Shown here piece by piece: positions 16,783-26,019 of a stretch of DNA of 64,000 bases. The notes under the pieces were generated by a model that saw nothing but the letters and a program-made list of their open reading frames with translations, did not search any database and was not told the origin of the DNA. This stretch comes from Amycolatopsis japonica (lineage in GTDB: Bacteria > Actinomycetota > Actinomycetes > Mycobacteriales > Pseudonocardiaceae). Both the position numbers and the translations under genes were made by a program. The DNA lies in contig NZ_CP008953.1 of the NCBI RefSeq assembly GCF_000732925.1, positions 4,960,001 through 5,024,000 on the forward strand, written 5' to 3'. The first letter of the stretch is position 1. The number at the start of each line of letters is the position of its first letter.

Positions 16783-17768
16783 CAGTCCACCCTAATCGCT
16801 GTCGAACGGATCAAGCCCGCGGCCCGCAGATCGGCCCAGACCTGTGCGGGGACCTTCGCTTCGAAGGATTCCAAGTTGCTTCGGACCTCTTCGGCGGACC
16901 GCATCCCGACCGCGATACCGGCGACGGCCGGATGCTGCAACGGGAACGCCATGGCCGCCTGGGGAAGCGTCACACCGTGCGCCTCGCACACGTCGGCGAT
17001 CCGGTTCGCCCGCTCCACGACGTCCGGTGTGGCGGCGGCGTAGTCGAAGTACGCGCCCTCGACCGGCCGCGGCACGGCGAGCAGCCCGGAGTTGAAGATC
17101 GACGCCGCGATCACCGAGACACCGCGTTCCTCGCATGCCGGAAGGAAGGTGTCGAGCGCGCTGTGGTCGAGCAGCGTGTGACGCCCGGACTGCATGACCA
17201 CGTCGACATCGGTCTCCCTGACCAAAGTGGTCAGCATGGCCGTGTCGTACATACCGGCGCCGATCGCGCCGACGATCCCTTCCGACCGCAGCTCCGCGAG
17301 GGCCGGATAGCCGTCGCGCAGCGCGTCGTCGAAGTACTCCTCGGCGTCGTGCAGGTACAGCACGTCGATCCGGTCCAGGCCCATCCGCTCCAGCGAATCC
17401 TCGACACTGCGCCGGATCCCGTCACGCGTGAAGTCGCGGACCCGGCGGTGCGCCGCGGGGACGTGGAAGCCCGCCGGATCCGGTTTCCCGTCCGGATCCT
17501 GGGGAATCAGCAGGCGGCCGACCTTCGTCGACAGGACGTAGGAGTCACGCGGCCGCGAGCACAGGAACTCGCCGATACGGCGCTCGGAATGCCCGATCCC
17601 GTAGTGCGGAGACGTGTCGTAGTACCGGATCCCGCCGTCCCAGGCCGCGGCCAGCGCCCCCGCCGCGGTGTCGTCGTCCAGTGGCGCGAACAAGCCCCCG
17701 AGCGGTCCTCCACCGAAGCCCAGCCTCGTCACCTCGACGTCGGTGCGCCCGAGTCGCTTCGTCTCCAT
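16782..17768 (-). CDS. aldo/keto reductase (aldose dehydrogenase-like)
   Basis: A 328-residue TIM-barrel oxidoreductase. Family marks: GRTDVEVTRLGFGGGPLGG at the N-terminus, catalytic Asp/Tyr in YYDTSPHYG, the barrel Lys in VLSTKVGRLL and His in YLHDAEEYF. It most resembles the branch containing D-threo-aldose 1-dehydrogenase and L-fucose/galactose dehydrogenases, so an NAD(P)-linked sugar oxidation is likely. First gene of the pair with the VOC protein. Confidence 0.9.
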   Translation of the reverse strand: METKRLGRTDVEVTRLGFGGGPLGGLFAPLDDDTAAGALAAAWDGGIRYYDTSPHYGIGHSERRIGEFLCSRPRDSYVLSTKVGRLLIPQDPDGKPDPAGFHVPAAHRRVRDFTRDGIRRSVEDSLERMGLDRIDVLYLHDAEEYFDDALRDGYPALAELRSEGIVGAIGAGMYDTAMLTTLVRETDVDVVMQSGRHTLLDHSALDTFLPACEERGVSVIAASIFNSGLLAVPRPVEGAYFDYAAATPDVVERANRIADVCEAHGVTLPQAAMAFPLQHPAVAGIAVGMRSAEEVRSNLESFEAKVPAQVWADLRAAGLIRSTAIRVD

Positions 17769-17831
17769 CCGCGGCCCCCTCGATCAGCTCGCCGATCACC
17801 GTGCCACATCCGGGCGCTTCGCTCGCGCGAT

Positions 17832-18380
17832 TTATTCGCCGGGCCAGTCCGCGCACGTCACGACCCCGAACCCCCGGCTCGGGAAGACCGTGTCCACGAA
17901 GAAGTCGTGCATCGCCCGATCCCCGTCGGCGCAACCGTCGCGCAGCACGGTCACGTGATAGCCGCGATCCGCCGCGTCGTAGGCCGTCGCGGCCACCATC
18001 GCGCTGGTCGCGACCCCGGCGATGGCGACGGTGTCGACGCCCCGGGCCCGGAGCACGAGGTCGAGATCGGTGCCGGCGAACGCGCTGGCCCGGCGTTTCA
18101 GCACGACCACGTCCTCGTCGGCGACCGGCAGGTCGATCTCGGTCCCGGCCGAGCCCTCGTGGAAGGTGTCCCCCGCTTCGTGGAACGACTTGAACAAAGC
18201 GTTCCCGGCGGGCAGGTCGGTCCCGTTGCCGCGGAGTGCGAAGTGGACGAACACGACGAGCGCGCCGGCCGCCCGCGCCCGCGGCAGCAGACTCTTGATC
18301 GGCGGCAGGACTGTTCCGGTGAACGGGTAAGTGCCCGTGATGCCTCGTTGCAGGTCACCGATGATCAACGCGGTGGTCAT
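17832..18380 (-). CDS. isochorismatase-like hydrolase lacking the catalytic Cys
   Basis: A 182-residue isochorismatase-fold protein. Asp9 (IIGDLQRG) and Lys95 (VVVLKRR) of the family triad are present, but the position of the nucleophilic Cys (GVATSAMVAATAYDA) is Met128. True isochorismatases such as EntB and PhzD also lack a working Cys, whereas nicotinamidases and amidases need it, so an amidase role is unlikely. The start is ATG 18380, 61 bp from the divergent GH5 gene. Confidence 0.85.
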   Translation of the reverse strand: MTTALIIGDLQRGITGTYPFTGTVLPPIKSLLPRARAAGALVVFVHFALRGNGTDLPAGNALFKSFHEAGDTFHEGSAGTEIDLPVADEDVVVLKRRASAFAGTDLDLVLRARGVDTVAIAGVATSAMVAATAYDAADRGYHVTVLRDGCADGDRAMHDFFVDTVFPSRGFGVVTCADWPGE

Positions 18381-18441
18381 GCGGGCAAGCTACCCGATCG
18401 TCCGTATACAACCGGCCGCGCGAGTGGCTAGCCTCCGGCGG

Positions 18442-20283
18442 GTGAGGATCAAGAGTGTGCTGCTCGCCGTCCTGGTGACCGCCGGAATCGTGATTCCCCC
18501 GCCCGCCGTCGCCTCGGCGGATCCGTCGGGCTGGGTGGCACCGTTGAGCACGCGCGGCCGCTACATCGTCGACGCGGCGGGCGACCGGTTCAAGCTGAAG
18601 GCCGCCAACTGGCACGGCGCGAGCGGGACATGGACCGGTTCGGGTGACGTGAACGATCCGGCCTCGCACCACGCCGGTGAGATCGCCTATCAGACGCCGC
18701 TCGGGCTGGACCGCGCTTCGATCGACACCGTCATCGACGGGCTCGCGGAACTGGGCCTGAACAGTGTCCGGCTGCCTTTCTCCAACGCGATGATCCACGA
18801 CACCAAGCCCGTCCCCGATCTCCCGGCGAACCCGGAACTGCGCGGCCTGACCCCGTTGCAGGTCTACGATCGCGTCGTCGCGCGGCTGACCGCACGCGGG
18901 TTCGCGGTGATCCTCAACAACCACACCACGACCTCCCGCTGGTGTTGCGGTCTCGACGGCAACGAACGCTGGAACACCGCGCAGACCGAGCAGCGCTGGC
19001 AGGACGACTGGCTGTTCATGGCCCGCCGCTACGCCGCGAACAAGCGCGTCGTCGGTGCCGATCTGTACAACGAGGTCCGGCGCGATGTCTTCGACGATCC
19101 CAACTGGGGCTGGGGAAACGGCACGGACTGGCAACGCGCGAGCCAGCGGGTGGCCGACCGCATCCAGACCGAGGCCAACCCCGATCTGCTGCTCATCGTC
19201 GAAGGCATCAACTGGACCGGCGTGCCCGTCGACGGCCTGCCCCACGGAAGGCCGACGCTGGAGCCGGCCCGCACGCTCTCGCATACGCTCGTGGATTCCG
19301 GAAAACTGGTCTACGCAGCGCATTTCTACGGCTACACCGGTCCGAATCATTCCGGGGCGACCGGCACCGGCGAGACCCACGACCCGCGCTACCGTGACCT
19401 GTCACCCCAGGAACTACGCGATGTCCTTTACCGGCAAGCGTTCTTCGTCTCTGCGGAGACCGGCAAGCATTACACCGCCCCACTCTGGATCAGCGAGTTC
19501 GGCGAAGGCCGCCACACCACCGACGCCGCGAGCCGTGCCTGGTTCGAGAACTTCGTCGGCTACCTCGCCGAGACCGACACGGACTTCGCCTACTGGCCGG
19601 CGGTCGGTTTCCACGAAGGCGGAACGGGCAACGGCTGGTCGTTGCTCTCCTGGGACACCGGCGGCAGGCGCGTCGACGTGCTCGACGGCACGGACTGGCG
19701 TGGCCCGGCTTGGCGACGGCTGGTGGACGCGCCGTCCCGCACCGGCCGGATCCCCGACGCCGAGCGCTGGTCGATGCTGAACCTCGACTACGCCGATTTC
19801 CAGGCCTCGCGCGGGGTTCGCGCCATGGCGGACTGGAATCCGGGCGCTCGCAAGGGCGCCTGCCCCGACGGCCAGCGGCTCAGCGGCCTTTCCCATACCG
19901 GCAACCGGGGCCTGTGCACCGGTACGCTCGCCGCGCCGGCGGGATACGCCGTGGTCCGCGATGAGTCCTATGTGGACACCGACTGGGCGTCCGGCTACAC
20001 CAAGGTGCAATGCCCGCCAGGGCACGCCGCCGTCGGCTACAGCGTCACCGGCGCGGCGTTCTCCGCGCTCCTGTGCGGCCGGTCCGCCACCCCGCTGGGC
20101 GGCACCGGCCGGACGGTCTGGTTCGACCGCGGTGACAACCGGCCGTCCGGGAATCCCGGCGGCGACTTCGCCTCGGGCCACTACAAGGGGCAATGCGCTC
20201 CGGGCGAATACGTCGCCGGTGTCGCGTACACCGGCCGTGTCGGCTCGAATCGCACTCCGGACGCGGTGCTCTGCCGTGCCTGA
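18442..20283 (+). CDS. secreted glycoside hydrolase family 5 (cellulase-type) enzyme
   Basis: A 613-residue secreted protein. After a signal peptide (to about residue 26) comes a GH5 barrel with acid/base Glu211 in DLYNEVRRD, nucleophile Glu352 in WISEFGEG and the HFYGY motif near 294. The last ~130 residues are a cysteine-containing beta domain with two similar halves (GLSHTGNRGLC...KVQCPPGHAAVGYS and ...KGQCAPGEYVAGVAY), probably for binding or stability. It should cut beta-linked glucans or mannans outside the cell. GTG 18442 follows a TAGCCT -10-like box by only 8 nt, suggesting a leaderless mRNA. Confidence 0.9.
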   Translation: MRIKSVLLAVLVTAGIVIPPPAVASADPSGWVAPLSTRGRYIVDAAGDRFKLKAANWHGASGTWTGSGDVNDPASHHAGEIAYQTPLGLDRASIDTVIDGLAELGLNSVRLPFSNAMIHDTKPVPDLPANPELRGLTPLQVYDRVVARLTARGFAVILNNHTTTSRWCCGLDGNERWNTAQTEQRWQDDWLFMARRYAANKRVVGADLYNEVRRDVFDDPNWGWGNGTDWQRASQRVADRIQTEANPDLLLIVEGINWTGVPVDGLPHGRPTLEPARTLSHTLVDSGKLVYAAHFYGYTGPNHSGATGTGETHDPRYRDLSPQELRDVLYRQAFFVSAETGKHYTAPLWISEFGEGRHTTDAASRAWFENFVGYLAETDTDFAYWPAVGFHEGGTGNGWSLLSWDTGGRRVDVLDGTDWRGPAWRRLVDAPSRTGRIPDAERWSMLNLDYADFQASRGVRAMADWNPGARKGACPDGQRLSGLSHTGNRGLCTGTLAAPAGYAVVRDESYVDTDWASGYTKVQCPPGHAAVGYSVTGAAFSALLCGRSATPLGGTGRTVWFDRGDNRPSGNPGGDFASGHYKGQCAPGEYVAGVAYTGRVGSNRTPDAVLCRA

Positions 20284-20289
20284 GCCCGT

Positions 20290-20721
20290 TCAGGCGACGA
20301 AGACGCAGAACGGATGCCCCGCCGGATCCGCGTAGACGCGCAGCGGTTCTTCCGGGTCGTCGCTGCGGTCGTACCGGAGCCGCCCGCCGAGTTCGAGGAC
20401 GCGGGCGTGCTGCTCTTCGAGTTCCTCGACCGAGTCCACGGTCAAGTCCAGGTGCAGTTGCTGAGGCACGGGTTCGGAATCCGGCCAGCTCGCCTCTTCC
20501 AGCCGATCGACCTGCTGGAAGGCGAGTTGCGCCCCGCCGTCCGGGTTCCGCAGCACCAGCCAGTCCTTGTCCTCGGCGCCGGGCGGGGGCGCTTCGTCGC
20601 CAGGGCGGTAGTCCCAGACCAGCAGGCGCCGGTAGAACTCCGCCAGCGCGCGGACGTCGGTGCAGTCCAGCACCACCTGACGGAACTTCGGACCCTTTTT
20701 CCGCTCGACCAAGCCGTTCAC
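20290..20721 (-). CDS. VOC superfamily (glyoxalase-like) protein
   Basis: A 143-residue VOC-fold protein (QVVLDCTDVRALAEFYRRLL at the start, VYADPAGHPFCVFVA at the end, HLDLTV in the middle). Enzymatic role unknown; many actinobacterial homologues are called glyoxalase or bleomycin-resistance-like without proof. It starts inside the end of the PadR gene (ATGA overlap), so the regulator and this protein are one unit. Confidence 0.85.
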   Translation of the reverse strand: MNGLVERKKGPKFRQVVLDCTDVRALAEFYRRLLVWDYRPGDEAPPPGAEDKDWLVLRNPDGGAQLAFQQVDRLEEASWPDSEPVPQQLHLDLTVDSVEELEEQHARVLELGGRLRYDRSDDPEEPLRVYADPAGHPFCVFVA

Positions 20722-21266
20722 CTCTGTTCGAGCACCGCGAGAACGTGCTCACACCAGCGAATGTTCTCCTGTTCGAACATGATCCCACGGGCCAGCGTCA
20801 GATACGGCCCGACGCGGGGCGCGGTGGCGAGGAACTCCGCCTCGGCGGAGTCGCCGAGCAACCGCTCCCGGAGGCGCTCGAACCGTTTGAGCTTCGTCTC
20901 GGCGACGGCCATCCGGTCCGCGACGGCGCGCCGGATCGCCTCGTCGTCGCCCGCCTCGGCCGCCTGGACCTGCACCAGCAGTTCGTCGCGGATCGCGGTC
21001 GGCTTCGGCGCCCGCGTGGTGAAGCCGGCGAGTTCGGCCGCGCCGGCGTCGGTCAAGGAGAAGAGGCGCTTGTTGGGACGCCGCTCCTGCTCGACCACCC
21101 GCGCCGCCACGAGGCCCTGCGATTCCATCTTGTCCAGCTCGCGGTAGAGCTGCTGCGGTGTCGCGGTCCAGAAATTGGCGACCGACGCGTTGAAGCTCTT
21201 CGCCAGGTCGTAGCCCGAGGACTCGCCGTCCAGGAGCGTCGCGAGGATCGCGTTCCGCAGCGCCAT
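20718..21266 (-). CDS. PadR family transcriptional regulator
   Basis: A 182-residue PadR protein: N-terminal winged helix (ILATLLDGESSGYDLAKSFN, then PQQLYRELDKMESQGLV) and a C-terminal helical dimerisation domain. PadR proteins repress small detoxification or transport operons, usually including their own. It is upstream of and coupled to a VOC gene and diverges from a SnoaL-like gene; an inverted repeat with CAAAGT/ACTTTG arms in the shared control region is a likely site. Confidence 0.92.
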   Translation of the reverse strand: MALRNAILATLLDGESSGYDLAKSFNASVANFWTATPQQLYRELDKMESQGLVAARVVEQERRPNKRLFSLTDAGAAELAGFTTRAPKPTAIRDELLVQVQAAEAGDDEAIRRAVADRMAVAETKLKRFERLRERLLGDSAEAEFLATAPRVGPYLTLARGIMFEQENIRWCEHVLAVLEQR

Positions 21267-21298
21267 GGCGCGATGATAAGCATCGCCGCGAGTAGTCG

Positions 21299-21319
21299 CA
21301 AAGTTGATTAGACACTTTG
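21299..21319. promoter_or_regulatory. candidate PadR operator
   Basis: CAAAGT-N9-ACTTTG inverted repeat in the 124-bp divergent gap between the PadR and SnoaL-like genes; a second loose CAACAAGTTGAC motif follows near 21364. PadR sites are commonly ATGT/ACAT-type, so this is only a positional suggestion. Confidence 0.5.
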
Positions 21320-21390
21320 ATGGACAGCGGAGCGGTGATCACCTACGCTCGGCGACATCTACTCAACAAGTTGACTATGAGGAGATCGCC

Positions 21391-21774
21391 ATGTCCACGT
21401 TCCGTGAAGCAGTCGAAGCGAAGGACGCCGCCGCGATCGAGGCGTTGCTCGCCGACGACGTGGTCTTCACCAGTCCGGTGGCGTTCAAGCCCTACCAGGG
21501 GAAGGCGATCACGGCGGCGATCCTGCGCGGGGTCCTGCGGGTGTTCGAGGATTTCCGCTATGTCCGCGAGATCCAGGACGGCGTGCACCACGTGTACGAG
21601 TTCGAAGCGACCGTCGACGGGCTTCAGATCAACGGCTGCGACCTGCTGACCTTCGACGCCGAGGGCAAGATCGTCGACTTCAAGGTGATGGTCCGGCCGT
21701 TGCGGGCGGCCGAGGCCCTCGCGGGGCGCATGGGGGCCCAGTTCGAGGCCATCAAGGCGGACGCGCTCGGCTGA
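21391..21774 (+). CDS. SnoaL/NTF2-like protein
   Basis: A 127-residue cone-fold protein: FREAVEAKDAAAIEALLADD, then a helix-strand pattern ending LTFDAEGKIVDFKVMVRP, typical of the SnoaL-like/NTF2-like superfamily (binding proteins or small enzymes acting on hydrophobic ligands). ATG 21391 is chosen because AGGAG lies 7 nt upstream. Probably regulated by the divergent PadR protein. Confidence 0.85.
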   Translation: MSTFREAVEAKDAAAIEALLADDVVFTSPVAFKPYQGKAITAAILRGVLRVFEDFRYVREIQDGVHHVYEFEATVDGLQINGCDLLTFDAEGKIVDFKVMVRPLRAAEALAGRMGAQFEAIKADALG

Positions 21775-21779
21775 GCGAG

Positions 21780-21860
21780 CCGGCACGCGTGACTGGCCGG
21801 ACGGCGCGTGTGATCAGACGGACGACACGCGTGACTCGATGGACGGCACGCGTGCGCGGC
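21780..21860. repeat. degenerate ~20-bp direct repeats (CGTGAC...GGACGGC type)
   Basis: Three to four imperfect units of the form CGTG(A/T)(C/T)...GGACG(A/G)C(A/G)CG cover the space between convergent genes. The same unit reappears at 62921-63050. No coding potential seen. Confidence 0.7.
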
Positions 21861-21864
21861 AACG

Positions 21865-22542
21865 TCAATGGGGGCCGGCGTCCTGCCGCCGCACCATCTC
21901 CGCGATCCAGACGGGCGCGAACGGCGACGTGCAGTTCGGCGGGGTCGGATAGTCCTTGAGCACTTCCAGGCGCTCCCCGATGTCGATCGCCCTGGCCCGG
22001 TGCGCCGCGTGCTCGATGCCGATCTGCGCCAGGCAGTGGTTCATCGCCCACTGCAGGCGATCCGGCGCGGTCTTCATCTGCGCCTCGATGACGTCGAGCA
22101 GTCCGACGAGATCGAGGCCTTCGGGCTTCTTCGCCACCCGTTCGGTGGTCAGCGCCCAGCCGGCGCTCGCGACCACGGGGTCCGGATCGGCGGACCACGC
22201 CACGCGCAGCTCTTCAGCGTGCTGATTCTTCTTGACCACGTAATTCACGAGCCAGTCGTGCACCTTCGGGGTGCGGGCCTCGCGCACCATGCGGTCCAGC
22301 TCGTCGCGTCCGAACGCCTTCGGGCGGCAGATGAGGAGTGCGAGCAGTTTCGCGGCGGTGTCGCCCGTTTCCCAGAGCTCCAGCGCGAGTTCCTGCTGGG
22401 TCTTCAGCCGCTTCGCGAGCGCGCGCAGCTTACCGAGGTTCACCCCGTGGTCGTCGCCGTGCTTCTCGTTCACCTGGCGTGCGCGCGGATCCTCGAGCTC
22501 GGCCAGTTCGGCCAGCACCTCGGCGGTCGTCGTCCCGGTCAC
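21865..22542 (-). CDS. DNA alkylation repair protein (AlkD-like HEAT-repeat)
   Basis: A 225-residue all-helical protein with the AlkD family pattern: GVNLGKLRALAKRLKTQQEL, WETGDTAAKLLALLICRP, KVHDWLVNYVVKK and WALTTERVAKKP. AlkD-type glycosylases remove alkylated bases without flipping them. The GTG start follows a TAGGCT box by about 8 nt, so the mRNA is probably leaderless. Located just outside the conflict island. Confidence 0.88.
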   Translation of the reverse strand: MTGTTTAEVLAELAELEDPRARQVNEKHGDDHGVNLGKLRALAKRLKTQQELALELWETGDTAAKLLALLICRPKAFGRDELDRMVREARTPKVHDWLVNYVVKKNQHAEELRVAWSADPDPVVASAGWALTTERVAKKPEGLDLVGLLDVIEAQMKTAPDRLQWAMNHCLAQIGIEHAAHRARAIDIGERLEVLKDYPTPPNCTSPFAPVWIAEMVRRQDAGPH

Positions 22543-22597
22543 CCGTCCAGCCTACGAGGCGCTCCGGGTGGAGGAGCCACCCGGAGCGCCTAGACCG

Positions 22598-25500
22598 CTA
22601 TCCGCGTCGTGCCAGGTCGTCGGCGTGCTCACGCAGGAGTGCGGCGACCCGCGGCCAGCCGACGTTGATCCGCCGGGCCCAGCCACGATGACGCTGCGCG
22701 AGATCCCCCGCGTCACCGTCCTGGACGGTCAACCCGGTGGCGAAGCCCTCCCGGAGGTACCCGCCGTCGGCGACGTCGAGGACGTCCCGGACCGGCTCCG
22801 GCGGCCACCCGTCGTCGGGCAAGGGGGAACCGCTCGCCAGCAGGGTGCCGATCGCCCGGTCCCCGAACTCGGCCCGTCCCCGTTCGGCGAAGTCCGTGCG
22901 GGCACGCGAAACCCAGGCCTTGAGCGCGGCACCGTCGAGACCGGAATCGGTCGTCCCCGGCATGGTGCGTGTCTCGAAGATCGTCAGCCACGCGCCGACC
23001 AGTTCCACGCTCGGGGCGCCGTCGTCCGCGGGCTGGATCCGGGTGCAGAGCTCGACGAACGCGCCGGGGTTCTCGGCGAGGATCCGCTGCAGGCTCCGCG
23101 GTTTCCGGTGGTGTTTGAGCGCCGCGTGGAACCGCAGCTCCAAGCGGGCGACCGCGACGTCCGCATCGCCGGCCTCGGCCAGCTGGTCCAGCAGCGGGCC
23201 GACGTTCGCGACGGCCTTGCGGTCGGGGGCCTCGACACCGTCGGCGGACGCCTGGAGCAGCACTTCCTCGATCAGGGACGCGGGCAGGGCCGCCCCGTCG
23301 CGCACCCCCGCCGCGAGCGCCTTGACCGCGGCCCACGGCCGGCGCCGCGCGAGCTGCGTGACGAAGAACGACTCCTGTCCTTCGGGAAGCGGCCACGGAC
23401 CGACGTGCGTCCAGTAGCCCTCGAGAACCGCTTCGTCGGCGGACTCGAAGAGCTCCAGCGCGTGGTCCACCGGGATGGCCAGGAGATAGTCGACCAGCCG
23501 GTCCTGCTCCTTGAGCTGGATCGCGACCTCCTGCCGCCATTCTCCGCCCTGGGACCGGGCCATCTCGCCCGCCCAGCCCGCCGCCCAGTCCTCGCGCCCC
23601 AGTTCCGCGAGCGCGTCTTCCCGGAGGTCGTCCGCGGCGACGTGGGCCGCGACCACACCGACCAGCCTGGGCAGGGCGCTCTCGGCGGCGAGCGCGCTCA
23701 GCCCGGCGGCGCCGTGTTCGCGCAGGACACCGCCGACGGCGTCGCGGCGAAGGCGCCCGATCTCCGCTTCACGCGCCTCCGGTTCGAGGGATTCGCCGCC
23801 GTCCAGGTACGGGTTCCGGCCGAACAACAGGCCGTGCCGCCCGGGATTGACCGCGGGCTCGATCAGCTCGGCGCAGGATTCCAGCCATTGCAGCAATTCC
23901 TCCGGCAGGGTCCAGCCGGCGCCGGCGTGATGCCGGTGCTCGGCGGTCACCCCGGTGAGCAGGCCCCACAGGCGGAGGCGTTCGTCCGCCGAGAGCCGTT
24001 CGGTGTCCAGCCGCGTGAAGGCCTCCACGACGCGGTCCCACTGCGCCGCGTTCAGCTCGGGAAGCCGCTCGAAGAATTCGCACCACCGATACGGCCGTTC
24101 CGCCAGTGCGGACAGCGCCGAGGCGACCAGTTCGTCCTCGAATTCCGGTCCGTCGGCGACGGCCACCGGCGCCGCCGGGACCGTCCATTCGAGACGGACC
24201 TGCGGGCGGCTCGGGCTCGCGAGCAGATGTCCGCGCGGACCGCGCAGCAGGGCGAGAGCCAGCCGCCAGCCCGCTTCCGGCGAGCGACGGCCGATCGCCT
24301 TGACCAGTTCCGTCCGCTGCCCGCCGGGCAGGTCGAGGTACGGGTACCACGGCTGCACGAGGGTGATCAGGGATTCGAGCGGCCGGTCGCCTGCCTCCCG
24401 CCCCGGCCGCGTCAGCTCGGCCAGCAGGGACACCACCATCGGCAACGCGTCGTCGGACCAGCCGACCGTTTCCAGCGCCGCGATCAGCCCCTCGGAGGTG
24501 CCGCTCAGCGGCGACGGGTCGCTGGTCAGCGCGTGGTCGACGGCACTGAGGAACTCGTGAGGAGCGGCTTCGGCGAGCAAGGGCAGCACGTCGGCGAGCG
24601 AGCGCCAGAGCACTCCGTCCCCGTCTTCGTTGGCCCGGCCGAGCACTTCGCGGACGAATCGCGTGGCGTGGTCGGCGCCCGAGATGCCGCCGGACAGCGT
24701 CGTGTCCCCCTCGGCGGACAGGAGCGCCGCGCTCCGCGCCAGCCCCTGCCGCATTTCCGCCGACCATTTCCGGCCCGGCTCCCGCTCGGTGAGCACCTTG
24801 ACGGCTTCTTCGTGCCAGCGCCGCAGATCCTGCGCGCTCAGCCTGCCGTGGAGAAGCGTCCAGGCGTCGTGCGGATCCGCCAGCCGTACGACGTCGCCCG
24901 AGCGGGCGAGCAGGGGGTCGTCGCCGGTCTCGGCCCTGGCGAAGAAGCGCGTGAGCTCGTCGATCTCCCGGCCGGCGATCGCGGCGATCTCCTCCAGATC
25001 ATGCCGCGACCCGGCCGACCACCGGCCGATCAGCAGCAGCGGCGCGGCGAGATCGCGCTCCAGCGGGTTCACCCATCTCGGGAGGTCACCGGCGACGGCG
25101 AGTTGACGGCGCAGGGCACCGACACTCCGCCGGGCGAGGTCGGCCCAGGCGGTCGCGTCGGCGGACGGGACACCGGCCGCCGCGAACGCCTCCGCCGCCT
25201 CGTCGCGCGGGATCCGGGGCAGTACCAGGACATCGGCACCGGCACGGTCCGGCGTGCTCCGCACCACGACGACATGGCCGCCGATCGTCTCCTCCCCCAC
25301 CGCGACGCCGTCCACCACGGCGACGAACGGCCCGTCCAGATCGCGGCACTGACGCCAAGCCTCCGGGCTCGACACCCGGACCGCCCGGAGCCCCGGCCGG
25401 TGGGCCGCCAACGCGGTCGCGACGAACGCCGCCGCCTCGGTCCGGCTGCCCGCGTACACGGGGAGGACCGACGGCTCGGCGTCCAGCCAGTCGCACAGCC

Positions 25501-25966
25501 GGTCCCTTTCGCGGGCGCGGCCGAGCAGCGGGAGGCTCTCGGGCAGGACGGGACGCGTTTCGTCCCGCCAGGATTCGAGCCACTCGGCCAGGTCTTCGAG
25601 GCCGGGGACGACCCCGATGCCCAATTCCGGGGCGACCCGGGTCAGTTCGGTGATCAGGCCCGCGATGTCCTGCTCCGCCGTACGTCCGCCGAGCCGCCGG
25701 TGAGAGTCGGCGGTGATTTCCCCGGGCATGACGGCGTCGTCCACCAGGACCGCGACGATCTTCTTGCCGAGCCGCGATGCCTCGGCGACCTCCTCCCGCA
25801 CGGCGTCGTCGAGCCCCTCGGTGCCGATCGGCACCACGAGGACGGACGCGGCGTCGCCGGACCGGACGATCCGGTCCTTTCCGAACACGTGACCGAGGCT
25901 CCGGTCGAGACCGCGGAGCCGGTCCTGGCCGTCACCGGCTCGGACGGTGATGAAGATTCCTGCCAT
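22598..25966 (-). CDS. large TIR-like / degenerate STAND-like protein, last gene of the conflict operon
   Basis: A 1,122-residue protein of no family I can name. Residues 1-110 fit a diverged TIR fold: MAGIFITVRAGDG (first strand; usual form IFISYRR), DRIVRSG, SVLVVPIG, and GKKIVAVLVDDAVMPGE, matching TIR strand E and loop. Residues 149-158 (LLGRARERDRL) resemble the LVGR motif that opens STAND NTPases, but the expected P-loop is LPVYAGSRTEAAAFV, without GKT, so ATP binding is probably lost. Residues ~350-1120 are helical repeats without clear TPR or LRR periodicity, a likely sensor or scaffold. ATG 25966 follows AAAGGA and lies 53 bp after the HerA-type gene. Confidence 0.75.
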   Translation of the reverse strand: MAGIFITVRAGDGQDRLRGLDRSLGHVFGKDRIVRSGDAASVLVVPIGTEGLDDAVREEVAEASRLGKKIVAVLVDDAVMPGEITADSHRRLGGRTAEQDIAGLITELTRVAPELGIGVVPGLEDLAEWLESWRDETRPVLPESLPLLGRARERDRLCDWLDAEPSVLPVYAGSRTEAAAFVATALAAHRPGLRAVRVSSPEAWRQCRDLDGPFVAVVDGVAVGEETIGGHVVVVRSTPDRAGADVLVLPRIPRDEAAEAFAAAGVPSADATAWADLARRSVGALRRQLAVAGDLPRWVNPLERDLAAPLLLIGRWSAGSRHDLEEIAAIAGREIDELTRFFARAETGDDPLLARSGDVVRLADPHDAWTLLHGRLSAQDLRRWHEEAVKVLTEREPGRKWSAEMRQGLARSAALLSAEGDTTLSGGISGADHATRFVREVLGRANEDGDGVLWRSLADVLPLLAEAAPHEFLSAVDHALTSDPSPLSGTSEGLIAALETVGWSDDALPMVVSLLAELTRPGREAGDRPLESLITLVQPWYPYLDLPGGQRTELVKAIGRRSPEAGWRLALALLRGPRGHLLASPSRPQVRLEWTVPAAPVAVADGPEFEDELVASALSALAERPYRWCEFFERLPELNAAQWDRVVEAFTRLDTERLSADERLRLWGLLTGVTAEHRHHAGAGWTLPEELLQWLESCAELIEPAVNPGRHGLLFGRNPYLDGGESLEPEAREAEIGRLRRDAVGGVLREHGAAGLSALAAESALPRLVGVVAAHVAADDLREDALAELGREDWAAGWAGEMARSQGGEWRQEVAIQLKEQDRLVDYLLAIPVDHALELFESADEAVLEGYWTHVGPWPLPEGQESFFVTQLARRRPWAAVKALAAGVRDGAALPASLIEEVLLQASADGVEAPDRKAVANVGPLLDQLAEAGDADVAVARLELRFHAALKHHRKPRSLQRILAENPGAFVELCTRIQPADDGAPSVELVGAWLTIFETRTMPGTTDSGLDGAALKAWVSRARTDFAERGRAEFGDRAIGTLLASGSPLPDDGWPPEPVRDVLDVADGGYLREGFATGLTVQDGDAGDLAQRHRGWARRINVGWPRVAALLREHADDLARRG

Positions 25967-26019
25967 GGTGCGAAATCCTTTCCAGCGAGCACAGTTGTCG
26001 ATGCGTACGGGCTGTGGTT

